Part shown: one piece after another, positions 24,900 through 36,048 of the stretch | Layout: every line of letters begins with the position of its first letter | Numbering within the stretch: the first letter of the stretch is position 1 | From: Parascedosporium putredinis | Taxonomy: Eukaryota > Ascomycota > Sordariomycetes > Microascales > Microascaceae | Assembly: GCA_949357655.1 (NCBI GenBank) | Contig: CASHTG010000015.1 | Location: forward strand, 2,418,001 to 2,482,000 | Length of the DNA stretch: 64,000 bases | Direction: 5' to 3' | Notes under the pieces: generated by a model | Told to the model about the DNA's origin: nothing | Seen by the model: the letters and a program-made list of their open reading frames with translations, nothing else | The model's database searches: none | Position numbers and translations under genes: made by a program

Positions 24900-25729
24900 G
24901 CGAAGATGGATGTCAACCTTTTTGTTTTTTACGAACAACAGAAAGGAGAGGGGGACCCTTTCCTGGTGGCAACACTCTCGCTCACCCGCGGGCCTCCCGC
25001 TTGGGACGGCCCCGTACGTCGACCCATCCTCCAGGAGCAGGACCGGTCTGATGCAGGCTGGGAAGGGGTCCCCGGGTTCGGGTCTGGTATTCTTATGGGA
25101 TGCGGTGGATATGAGGTGTGGCGGCCGGGTTGGCGAGCACAGGTAGTAGAGAGGGGTTCTGGTGGTGTCGAGACCTGGAAGACGACGAGGGCATCGGCAA
25201 CATCTGCCATCCACACAAACAAACCAAAACGCACTTGCCTCTAAGCAAGACGTGATGCCCTCCGTCTATCCTCAACAAAAGGTCTTGACACGGACAACAC
25301 CAGACACCGAGGACCAAGCCAAAGACCAGCCAAGGCAAACAAAAAAACAAAAAAACAAACAAAAAGTCCTTGATCTTGCAAGCTGGTTTCGGCAGCCTCC
25401 ACATGTGTGTGACATACACACATACGCACACACACACACAAACACAAAAACCAAAAACAAACAACAATGCCTTTCATGGATCGGCTTCCCTCTCTACTAC
25501 TGGGCGGGTGGGAGAGGTCATGCTACGCATGCCTCGGGTGCTCGCCAGCTTGGCTAGTCTGCATTAGATAGGATGACTGATGAAGCAATACGTATGACAT
25601 AGATCATGGCGGCATGAATGTAATAGTAGACTAGAGCATAAACTTGTTATGCCATCTTCAATTCTCTTCAATTCTCTCTTTCTGTGTTGATACACTCTAA
25701 AGAATATGTGAATACCGTAACTCCATGTC
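24900..25729. other. Intergenic region with CA/CAAA-rich runs
   Basis: No coding signal recognised. CAAA- and CA-rich low-complexity DNA lies at about 25330-25470. The last part is A/T-rich and probably contains the 3' UTR of the GST gene, which is transcribed from the opposite strand. Confidence 0.5.
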
Positions 25730-26592
25730 TTAAGGTATCGTCCCCGCCTCCGCCGCTGCTCTTACCCAAGTCTCCCTCCTCTGTAATCCGCTGAACCACT
25801 TATTCACGTTTGGGTACTTCTCAAACACTTCTTTCCACTTACCTGCCATCAACGCTGCTCCGTTGGGTAAGTGAAATAAATCAGCCAATGTCAGTTCATC
25901 TCCGACAAGGTAGTTCTGTTTCGACAAAATGCTATCGTACACAGCCAACACGTCATCAAGATCCTTTTCCGCTTGCTTGACCCTTGATTCATCAGGGGCC
26001 CCCAGTCCTTTCATTCTGTACATTCTTCCTGTTAGCTTCATGTTCAGAGGAAGAAGAGGGCTCAGCGTGCTTGTGGCACGTCTCTAAGATGGTGAGATAT
26101 AGTACGGTTTGATTATAAGCTCGGTGCCAATGGTCTCGGCCGCCGCCGCGAAATAGCTTTGCTCCATGGAACAAGCTTGTTCGAAGAGGCCGTAGGCCTT
26201 ATCATCACCTTCTGGGATGAGGCTCTTTCCGGAGGGGTACTTCCTACATCAAAAGACGATTGTCAAGTCTCCATATGCTTTACTTGATTATCTCTCCTTC
26301 CTCTCTCTCCCTCTTTACTCATTTTCCTTTCTGCCGTTGGGGGTTGGGGCACCGCCTAAGGAAGGGCTTACCTAGCTAGATACTTGCAGATAGCTCGGCT
26401 CTCGAAGATCACAAAGCCGTCATCGTCCAGGGCCGGGACCTTTCCAAAAGGCTGAAGCTTCTTGTAGTCCTCTCTCTTTTGCTCTCCCTTTGCAATGTCA
26501 ACAAGAATAAGCTCGTAGGGCAACTCCTTCTCGAGAATCGTGACCAGCACGCGCGAGGTGGCCATGGCCGACCCATAGAGCTTGAGGACCAT
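25730..26592 (-). CDS. Glutathione S-transferase
   Basis: Conjugates glutathione to electrophiles or reduces peroxides in the cytosol. Three exons on the minus strand, 26592-26372, 26243-26106 and 26024-25730, give 654 coding bases and 217 residues with no frame break. The N-terminal thioredoxin-like half starts MVLKLYGSAMATSRV. It carries the cis-proline segment GKVPALDDDGF and the glutathione-binding ESRAICKYLA. The helical C-terminal half contains KQNYLVGDELTLADLFHLP, typical of phi/theta-like fungal GSTs. The third exon uses an AG at 26026-26025; this acceptor gives KPMYRMKGLG, matching the family, while the AG five bases upstream would break the frame. The first intron is 128 bases and the second 81. 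The exact GST class and substrate cannot be told from sequence. Confidence 0.92.
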
Positions 26593-28160
26593 TGTTCTTT
26601 CTGGTAGAGAAGGCTTATTTTGTTCCGTTACTGCTAGGGTATGCTAGACGAGAAAACGTGATGGCAAGAAAGGGGTTCTTCCAGACAAGTTTAGTCTCCC
26701 GGAGAGGGGTTTCGCTGTAAGTCGAGTCCGACCGCAGCAGGATCTCGACCCCACCTTGCACCCACGGAGAGCTAGAAGCGAGAGCTAGAAGCGAGAGCTG
26801 GAGCTGGAGGTCGAATGTCCATTGCCACCTGCGAAGAATATTCTTGCCACCTGTCCAACTGCATACGAAGGACGTTGATCCTTGCTCGTGTGTAAACGAC
26901 GGATATGGCATAGATAATATTATTATCAACTCAGGTTTGATCAAGGCTGGAGGACATATTCTCGATCTGGCTATCACGAAGAAAAATCATCATAGTGTTG
27001 AGAAATAGTACTAGCAGGAGTGGCTTAGAGTATGAAAGAAAAGAATCCAGTAACCCTCCCCATCTTCAAAATCAGTAGCTACTGCGCGGACTGCAATTCT
27101 GTGAATTTATAATTCAAAGGTATAACAACGTATAACGACAACGCAAAGCCATCCCACAATACTAACAAGTTATGAGTACACTCCGTAGACATTTCAGGCA
27201 CCATCATCTGTAAAATTGACCTCCCTCGCACTTCAAGGGCCTAGGCGTCTGCAACATCCTTGAATGAAGGACCTACTACCACTACCTCGGCCGCGGCCAG
27301 CCACCCCCATGCCGTGGCATGCTTTAATTTTGCCACGCCAAAAGTTGTAGCACCGCATGTCGGAAATGTCACCTGGTGGAGGATCGACGGCGGCGAGGTG
27401 CATCCTGCCTGCGCACCTGCATGCACACATCTTAAAAGCCCGCGTCCCCATTTCCCGCCACGACCTCTCTCGTCTCTCTTCCGTCACGCTGCGCTGGCTA
27501 GTCGGTCAAGTGACCATCCTGGCAAGGCGAAAAGTGCGACTGGTTTATTTTTTGCCCGGGCCCGCTTCACCCGGGGACCATATTTGTCCTTCCAAATCCT
27601 GTTTTCCCCTGTTAGCAGCTTTCTTCAAGTCGCGGCGACCACTTGGCAGCGTCTACGGTTGCCCTGTCCAAACTCAAGCATGTAGGGAGGGTATCTCCTT
27701 GAATAACGTGCGGGTGAGAGGTGGCGAGCAGGGAGGGGGAGAGAGAGTTGAAGGGGTGGGGGCGATCAGCAAGCACGCGTCGCGGTTCTAGTGGAACGTT
27801 GAGGAGAGTCTAAGCCCACGACTAGCAACCGTTGCTGACGTTTTACCCACACTAGTGCAGCGGGAGAGGGTATAAGGGAATGGGAAAGGAAAGGGAGAAA
27901 GCAAACAAAAAGGAAGGAAACTAGGACAGAAAACGAGATGGCAGAAGCAAGATGCTTAGAGTATCGGTCCTAACGTCGGCCGTTGACTCGACCACATGGA
28001 TCGACACAAGGCTAGCCTAAGAAGAGAAGGTCTAAGAGGGAGCAGGACGGGCCTGAATGTGTGTTGTGGAGAGAGCGTCCATCTAGTCGAAGGGGCCGGG
28101 GAGGGCGGGGAAGCAGCCGCAGAGGAGGCGGAGAAGGGGTCGGGATAGCGCATAACTAGG
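26593..28160. other. Intergenic region between GST and the Sel1-repeat gene
   Basis: Holds the GST promoter side and the likely 3' UTR of the Sel1-repeat gene. I see no coding region I can support. Confidence 0.5.
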
Positions 28161-30540
28161 ACGAGCGGCCTCCACTACGGAGACGGAGGCGTGGAGAAAG
28201 AGAAAGAGAAAGAGAGACAGAGAGTGATGACCACTCCTCGGCTGAACATACCATGAGTTGCCCAGTGTTTTATTCCCATTCTTCTCGGCTAACCTGTAAT
28301 ATCGCGCCGCGGCAAACTATTGAAGGGGTCAGTACCGCACCGCACAGCACAAGGTCAGCCTCAACCTGAGCTGTCATCTCTCCAGCGTGGGGTTCTTCCG
28401 AGCTTTGCGGAGAGTCGCGGAAGAGGGACCGGAGAAACAGAAAGAGGCAATAGCAAACGAGGTCAGGAAAAAAAGCAAATAGATGGATTGAAGCAGGGGG
28501 AAAGGGAAGCCAAGGGAGGAGGGAGGGGGTGTGGTTTTTGCTCGCCTGTGGACAAACACGACCTCTTTGAACTCAACAGCCTCTCTCGACTCCAAGTCAC
28601 AAATCGTCTTTCCACACACACCACCACCCACATTTGGCATTTTGCTTTTTTCTTCCTTTCTTCAACAATATCTTCTTCTTCGTTTCTTTCTTTGGAAGAT
28701 GGTGGGGGCGTGTGAAGAAGACAAGGTGATGTGACAGAAATGTGGAAAGAGACAGGCTTAAAAAAAAGACAGGGAAAGAAAGTAAGGCCGTGCCGGGGTA
28801 GGCGAGGGCTGGGTCGGTCCATGGCAGAGCAGATTGGCTTAAACTTGTACGCACCTTGTCCTTTTTGCATCCGAAGCCCTCTAGGTAACACCAAGCCACT
28901 TCGTTCATCGCATCTGTAAATCATATTCCAAACCCTGTCAGCTGGAGGCCGGCTATCCACAAGGGTGCAGCACAAGACGGTATCCGGGGAAGGAAACACA
29001 TCTCGGCAACACCACCGCGAGAGAGGAGCAAGCCAATGACATGGAAACGTACCCGTGTCACCGAGATTCGCGGCGGTTTCATAGTACTGCAAGCCACAGG
29101 TGAAGGAGCAAGCGGTCAGCAAAATAACACACTCTAGCATATCCGACCCTCGAATCAAAAGGAAGAAGAAGAAGAAGAAGAAGAAGAACAACACGAGCCA
29201 AGGCGAAAGAGGGGGCCGAGCCAAGCCAAGGTCGGAGAGATCGGGCTGCTCTTGATCAGGTAGGCTCTACGGACACGGAGGTGGCAAACCCAAAAGGCCA
29301 AGAACCAAGGGGGAGAGAGAGAGAGAGACATACCTGCTTAGCGGCGATGGGGTCCTTTCCGATCCCCCACCCATGGCGAAAGCAATTCGCTAGTTCAAAG
29401 ATGGCCAGTACGAGCTCGCCCTTGGCGGCACCGCCCTTCTTGAGGCCGGCCTGCAGCGCCATCTGCTCCACGGCAGCTGCGTTGGAAGCCGCCTTGGAGA
29501 GGAATAGGACCGCCCGGTCAGGGTCAGGTGTGCATCCCCAGCCGTGTCTACAAAGAAAGATTGGGGGCCGCAGACGCAGCGACGAGGGGTTAGCTCACAC
29601 TCTCAAGACACGAATAAGCAATTGTGACGTTGGGAAGACGGCGCGCATTGGCGTCGTCTCTTTTCTTTTCCTTTCATTTCTTAACTTCACTCCCTCGAGA
29701 CATCACGCGGAACGTCCAAGGCGCCAGGAAGGAAGCCCAGTGTTGTGCATCCCTTCCAAGGAAGATCGCTGCAGTGCGCCATTTCCGTTTCAAGACTCAA
29801 GACCCGAGGGGAGAGAGAGAGAGGTGATGTGATAAGAAAGGGGAAGCGATGGGACTCACCTCAACGCGAGGCCGTAGAGCACCTGGCTGAGCGGGTTATT
29901 GGCGCCATTGGGGTCCGCCAGCTGGCCAAAGAGCCTCGTAGACTGCGCCAAGTTGCCGTCCTCATGAAAAGCAATAGCCTGCTGTATCAGCTCGTCCGTC
30001 TGGCTCGTCGACACCATGGCGCCGGACCGCCGATCATTGCTGCTCGTATTGCCAAGGTTGCCGCCACCTTGTTGTTCCGGATTAGGCGAGGACGGCCTGC
30101 TCCTCGCCAAGATCATGGCTCGCTTCTCCCATTGCGCCTCCGTGTCGTCGGGGTCACCCGATATGCCGGAGGCGTTGCCGATCTCGGGGAGGTCGGTGGG
30201 GATGTTGCTCGAGGATTGCTCGCGGCCCAGGTGGAAGCGCGAGAGGCGGCTGCCCTCCTTGCGGGGGTCACGTCGCCCCCGTGCGGGAAGAAGTGGCCGA
30301 GGCGGCCGAGGCGCTGCGGGATCGCGAGGAGCGGAAGACGTCCAAGCTATGGCGGGGCTTCGTGCCGGTCTGCTGCTGCTGCTGCTGCTGCTGTCTCGCA
30401 AAGGGGTCATTGTGGGAGGCGCCGCCTGGCGGGTAGACGACCTCTTCTGTGTAGGTGTCGGATCGGATGAGGGTGAATTCGGGGATAGGAGGCTCGGAAT
30501 CGGACCGATCCTTTTTCCTGAGGACGTCGCGGAGCCCCAT
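28160..30540 (-). CDS. Sel1-repeat protein, Nif1/Dsf2-like
   Basis: Sel1-repeat adaptor of the type annotated in fungi as cell-cycle inhibitor Nif1 (a partner of the Nim1/Cdr1 kinase) or Dsf2. Start is the ATG at 30540 (MGLRDVLRKKD). Exons run 30540-29860, 29547-29334, 29086-29053 (only 34 bases), 28913-28855 and 28316-28252, plus a short last exon of uncertain acceptor. The N-terminal half is disordered, with a poly-Gln run coded by CTG/CAG repeats. The Sel1 units follow: LADPNGANNPLSQVLYGLAL, HGWGCTPDPDRAVLFLSKAA, ELANCFRHGWGIGKDPIAAK and NEVAWCYLEGFGCKKDK, then YYRLAEKNGNKTLGNS. One frame break lies near 30280. The intron 28854-28317 is 538 bases, unusually long. The C-terminus after LGNS is not resolved. 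Confidence 0.82.
29162..29187. repeat. GAA trinucleotide repeat in an intron
   Basis: Eight to nine GAA units on the plus strand, that is TTC/CTT in the transcript. It lies in the intron between the second and third exons of the Sel1-repeat gene. Confidence 0.8.
30370..30393 (-). repeat. CAG repeat coding poly-glutamine
   Basis: Eight CAG triplets on the coding (minus) strand give a Gln run in the disordered N-terminal part of the Sel1-repeat protein. Confidence 0.85.
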
Positions 30541-32175
30541 GGCGGATGTGATGCGAGCTGCTTGGTTCGACCTAGAGGTTTGTTTTAGGAGTTCCCCTTC
30601 TTGCTTTCCCCTGTATTGCCTCTGTTGCTTCTTTTATTTCTCTTCTGCTGTCTACCAGACCGAAACACTATACCCCCACTTGTTCGACGCCGCTAGCGTT
30701 GGGGGAAAACCCGCGGGGTGAGATGATCAATGTGGACGTTGTGGATTAATTTCTCGAGCTTGTCAACGTACGTACGTCCTGCAAGTGCAGGGAGAGGGAG
30801 GGAGGAGCGGCCTTGGGGAAAAATGAGGGGAGGGGTTGCGAAGTGCGTGCCCCCAGTGTTAATTAAGCAGTCGCGTAGTAGCGTAGTAGCGGCGCACGAA
30901 ATATTGAAAGCAGCTCGAGACTGAGGCTTTTGTCCGAGCAGAGGAAGGTTCAAGTTCAAAGGGGACCAACGGAGGAACGTAAGCACAAGGGAAAAAGAAA
31001 ACAAGAATGAAGAGAGGAGTAAGGCCACGTTCGCGGTCAGCCTTTGCGAGACTCGACGGGCGGAAAGAGGACCGAGAGAGTGAAGTGAGGTGACCACTGC
31101 GACTGGACTCGAAAGCGAGCCAGCGCCGTTTCTGGATTTCAGCTCCACTCTTCCCCCTAATAGAGGGCCCCTAAAAACGAAGGGGGACTCGAACCCGAAA
31201 GCAAGCGCCTGTGCCGTCTGGTGATTTTAGTGTCTCGGGGTATTATTAGCCATTGACTGTGCTGCGCTGCGCTGCATTCGTCCTCTCTCGTCTCTTCCCC
31301 ACCATTCCATTCCAGTTGAGCGCTCCATCCTCCTCGCTTTCCTTTCCGTGTGCGTCCTTGCGGGGCTGAGCTAGCTCTGGGCGGCTGTGCGCGTCGCGGC
31401 TGCTTTCCAGAGCCAGCCGCCACTCAAATTCGAAAATCAGGGCCTTGCGCGGGAATGCGGAATGCAACTGGGAATACATTGTACCGTGCAGTCAAAGCCG
31501 TGCTACCCTCTTGGGGGTCAATCAAACCCAATGCAGGCACCGCCCCTCCATCTTGTCCGAAATAAACACTCTTAGCCGCTTGTTTTCCTCGTAGGAAAAG
31601 AACATTAAACTTTTGCTTCCGAGTGTGGTGGGATGCGTGAAAACAAGGGTCCAACGCCTAGACCAGTTTGGAGGGGGAGCAAGCTTAGGTATTAGAGAAG
31701 CCAGACCTCTTCAGCCTTCCAATGAAAAAGAAATGTAAATCGCAAATAAAAAGGTACCCTAAATCAGACCAACTCGGCCATACAGAGGTCGAGTCAATAA
31801 CGTTCAATTCTCATTATCCAAGCCAGTACATGTATTCTTCCCATCGGCTAGCCAAACATCCGAGAAGCGGCGTTGGCCACCGTTCACGACACCGAGTCGC
31901 TTGCGATTTGGGAAAATGCGCTCTTTCGTCACCCCAGGAAAGGGCGTGAGTATGATGTATCTCTTCCCTTCCTCCAAAGATGCGTCACAAAAGCCACATG
32001 AACAGCGAGACTTGCCCTTCGATCCGCCCATGTACCGGTCACAGAAATCAATGTATCTCCAAGTCACTCCCTTGCAAGCGCCATCGGAACGCCAAACTAA
32101 AAGCTCACAGGCAAAAAGAGAAAAGAAAAAGCAAATCTTGTGAGGGTGTTCTCACACTCCCTCACTCCCCCTGCT
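30541..32175. other. Intergenic region between the Sel1-repeat gene and oxoprolinase
   Basis: Promoter side of the Sel1-repeat gene plus the 3' flank of the oxoprolinase gene. There is an 87-codon minus-strand frame at 31804-32067, but it has no family resemblance and no splice or promoter support. Confidence 0.5.
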
Positions 32176-35100
32176 TCAGCTTGTAGTAGCAGTAGCAGCA
32201 GCAGCAGTAGCAGCAGCACCCCACGCCCCACCACCGGGTGTGTGAATGATGATCCTCTCCCCGGCTGCAACATCGTGGTCGCCTTGGCCCCCAGATTGAG
32301 AACCATGTCCGCCCCTGTCGTCTCGTCCTTGGTCACGACGAGGTTCAGCCCAGCCTCGCCGTCCCCACCACCTTCCATCCCGTATGGCCGTCGGCTCCTG
32401 CGCTCGCTGAGGATGGAGCACTGCACCGGCACCCGGAACTCGATATCCCGAATCACCCCGTTGCCTCCCGGGTTGGCTCCAACGCCTCCCGATCCCTCCC
32501 GGAGCTCGAACCGCCGGAGCACGCATGGGTACCGCTTCTCCAGCACCTCGGGATCCGTGATGCGCGTGTTAGTCATGTGCGTGTGCACACCGCTGCGACC
32601 GTGCCATGTCGGCCCCGCGCCCGCCCCACCCGCAATGGTCTCGTAGTAGCCAAACCCGTCCTTGTGCTCCCGCGTGACGGGGTCCGAACCACCCGTCCCG
32701 AATGTAAGGTTGTTGCAGCATCCTTGGCTCGCTGCCGCCGCCCGGAACGCCTTGAGAATCACATCCGTCACGCGCTGCGAAGTGAGCACGTTTCCGCCCA
32801 CCACCGCCAGACCAGCGTCCGGGTTGAGGATCGTGCCCTTGGGTAGTACCACATCGATGGGCTCGAGGCACCCCTGGTTGAGCGGGATCTCGGACGAAAC
32901 GAGCAAGCGCAAACTGTAAATGATGGCTGAGTAGGTGATGGCTGGCGGCGCGTTGGTGTTGCCATGCACCTGCGGTCCCGTGCCCGTAAAGTCAAATGTC
33001 GCCTGGCCATCCTCCGAGATCGAGATGGCGAGGGAAATCGGAGTGCCGTCGTCCATGTAGTCGACCGCCTTGAGGGGTTCCTCGCCATACTCGGATCGGA
33101 ACGACTTGAGCAGAGTAACGACGGAGTCGCGCGCGCAGTTTTGGATCCCAATCATGTACCGATGGACGGTAGCGAGACCAAACTCGGTGATGAGCGATTT
33201 GATAAGCGAGATGCCCTGCGCGTTGGCCGCGATCTGGGCCTTGAGATCGGACACGTTGTCCTGCAACCTGCGCGTGCCAGAGCACCCGGGGTACTTGGCG
33301 GGCTCATCCAGCAGCAGACGGCGGAGCTCTTCTTCGTCGAAGCGACCTTCGCTTACCAGCTTCGTCGACTCGATCGACGCCCCTTCCTGCCATAGCCTAG
33401 TGGACGTGGGTGGCATGGACCCCGGAAGAATGCCGCCAATGTCGGCATGGTGACCGCGAGAGGCCACGTAGAAGACGATGTCGTCGCCATCGAAGACGGG
33501 CGTAATCACGGTGATGTCGGGAAGATGCGTTCCGCCGCAGGTCGGGTGGTTGGAGACGAGAACATCGCCGTCGCGAAGCCGGCCTTCCCAGAATTCCGAC
33601 TGATACTTGACGGCGAAGCTCATGCTGCCCAGGTGCACGGGCACGTGAGGGCGTTGGCCACGAGGCCGCCATCGGGGGTAAAGATTGCGCACGAGAAATC
33701 GAGCCTCTCCTTGATGTTGGTGCTGACCGCGGTGCGCTGGAGCGTGCGACCCATCTGCTCGGCGATGGACATGAACCGGTGGCCAAAGACGGTGAGCTGG
33801 ATAGCGCTGAACTCGGCCTGGTCGTTGTCCTCCTTGGAAGTCGGCGCGTCTTCGTCTGTCTTGTCGATGACGACGAAGCTCTCGAGGATCCTCGCGACCG
33901 AGCCCGGCGCAACTAGAATCGTTTGCGTCTTGTCAATAATCAGCGCGGGGCCGTTGATCTCGCAGCCCGCCTCGAGCCCCGTAAGATGGTACACGGGGTC
34001 TCGACCGTGCCGTGGCCCTCAAAGTACGTCATGTTGGTATCGCCCGGCGCGGGGGCAGACGAACGAGATCCGCCCTCGAGAGACTTGATCTGGGCAAAGG
34101 GGCTCTGGTGAGCCTCCGCGGCGGAGGCGCCGATAGCCCTCACCCTGAAATCATCGACGATGATGTCCTTTTCGGGAAAGTGGAAACCAAACTTTCGCTT
34201 GTGGGTGTGTTCGAACTCGCGTTTGAAATCGCCGTCTTCGGGCTGTAGCGTCATGACGGCGCTACTTGATCCGTTGTACCTCAAGTTGAGGTAGTACTCG
34301 CACGAAATCTGGTCCGCAGAGAAACCCTGCTTTTGGAGCTCGGCGCCGGCCTGCGACGCGAACTCCTGGAGCTGACCGCGAATCTCTTCTTGGGTCTCCT
34401 GGCTGTATTTTGTAGCGGCAGGGACCTGCACCTCGTGAACAACATCGGCTAGTGACATGCCGTAGGCGGAGAGGATGGACGAGTACTTGTGGATGATGAC
34501 GCGCGAGATACCGAGCACCGAAGCCACGGCGCAAGCGTGCTGGCCGCCAGCGCCGCCGAAGCTGGCGAGGTGGTGGTCTTCGGTAGAATAACCACGGGAT
34601 TCGGTGAGACCCCTAATAGAGCTGGCCATCTTCTCGTTGGCGACGTTGAGGAAGCCCATGGCCACCTCCTCCGGCTTGATCTCGGAGAGGCCGCTCTCCA
34701 GTCTCGACTTGTTGATTTCGGCAGTCAGGGCGGTAAACTTTTCGCGGGTGATGTCGACGCCGAGGGCCTCATCTTCGTTGGGTCCAAACACCTTGGGGAA
34801 ATGCTCTGGAACGAGCCTACCAAGGAAGAGGTTGGCATCGGTGACGGTCAAAGGTCCTCCCTTGCGGTAGCAAGCCGGGCCGGGGTGAGCAGAAGCGGAT
34901 TCGGGTCCGACATTGAACAGGCCGTTCCGCCAGGCAAGGATGGAGCCGCCGCCAGCAGCGACCGTCTTGATATCTAGCTGAGGGGACTGGACCTGGATGC
35001 CGGCCGTTACGCTCTCAAAGACGTGGTCATAGGTGCCGGAGAAGCGGGATACGTCGGTAGAGGTACCTCCCATATCGAACCCGATGATGGGGCGGCGCTC

Positions 35101-36048
35101 CTCGTCATCCCACGAAGTCTGTGCGTAGCCGACGACGCCGCCCGCGGGGCCCGATAGGATAGCCTTGAGGCCGCTGAATTTTCGGTAGTCGACAAGGCCA
35201 CCGTCGGACTGCATAAACTGGATGCGCGTAGACGAGGAGGCGAAGCCACCCTCGAAACTAGCGGAAATGGAATCAATGTACTTTTTGACGATGGGGAGAG
35301 GTAGGCGTCGACAGCGGCGGAGTTTCCGCGGGGACGACATTGATCATGGGGTGGACGTCGGAAGACAGGGTGCAAGTGAACCCCATGTCGGCTGCCAGCT
35401 CGCCAACGAGGCGCTCATGCTCAGGGTACGCATAGGAGTGGACGAAGACGACGGCAATGTTCCTAAAGCCCTTGGCGTGCAGAGCCTCGAGTTGGCGGCG
35501 GACCTCGTCCAAGTCGGGCTTCTTGAGGATGCGCACCGCCTCTCCGGAGACGGTAGTCACGAGGGTCTCGTCCGCCGCGTCCGGGACGGTGCGGAAGGCT
35601 TCGGGATCCTCGGTATAGTCCTCCATGGTCACGCGCTCGTCCACTTCGACAACCTCTTCGTAGAGAACCCGGGCCGGCTTAACGGCGAGGTCGAAGATGG
35701 CGGGGCGGGACTGATTTCCGATGGTGAGGAGGTCGCGGAATCCGCGGGTGGTGAGGAGGGCGAAGCGCTCGCCGTTGCGCTCGAGAAGGGCGTTTGTGGC
35801 GACGGTGGTGCCCATGCGGATGGACTCGACGGGGAAAGATCTAGCAGACGGTCGCGAGGGATCTCGCTCTCCGAGGCGATCTCGAGGACTTTGCGGATGC
35901 CTTCGGTGGGCGCATCTTGGTAGTTGGCGGGGTCGACGGAGAGCAGCTTGAGGATGACGTCTTCCTTGCCGGGGATTGCCGCGTGCACGTCGGTAAAAGT
36001 GCCGCCCCTGTCGATGGAGAAACGGATTCCCTTTGACGCGGTGGCCAT
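32176..36048 (-). CDS. 5-oxoprolinase (ATP-hydrolysing), HyuA/HyuB fusion
   Basis: Opens 5-oxo-L-proline to L-glutamate at the cost of ATP, the last step of the gamma-glutamyl (glutathione) cycle; cytosolic. Intronless and about 1,290 residues, the usual length for the eukaryotic enzyme. The ATG at 36048 gives MATASKGIRFSIDRGGTFTD, the hydantoinase A N-terminal signature. The central HyuA part contains GPAGGVVGYAQTSW and IIGFDMGGTSTDVSRF, typical of its ATPase-like fold. The HyuB half contains HPTCGGTHLPDITVITPVFD and ends IIIHTPGGGAWG shortly before the stop. Six frame breaks lie at about 35838, 35328, 35298, 33987, 33645 and 32262; each is repaired by one base, mostly a C or G in a homopolymer on the coding strand. 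The AGC-rich 3' end adds an Ala/Thr tail. Confidence 0.93.
32184..32218. repeat. AGC/AGT-type trinucleotide repeat
   Basis: Run of AGC and AGT triplets at the 3' end of the oxoprolinase coding region. On the minus strand it codes the Ala/Thr tail just before the stop. Confidence 0.8.

Noticed and set aside
23355..25214. Minus-strand frames of 124-167 codons across the repeat array
   Set aside because: All frames of a GC-rich repeat look similar between units (for example RRFLFATS recurs), so frame openness here is not evidence of coding. They are listed as a DNA repeat instead.
27956..28153. Minus-strand frame after the Sel1 repeats as the certain last exon
   Set aside because: It fits only with one of two possible acceptors; the other gives a stop after a few codons. 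I left the C-terminus open.
31160..31240. Possible tRNA: minus-strand T-arm-like GGTTCGAGTCCCCC
   Set aside because: The acceptor stem cannot pair with upstream sequence, and no D-arm or anticodon arm fits.
31804..32067. 87-codon minus-strand frame with a Cys-rich CSCGFC motif downstream of oxoprolinase
   Set aside because: Looks protein-like, but it lies in the 3' flank of oxoprolinase and shows no family resemblance or splice support.
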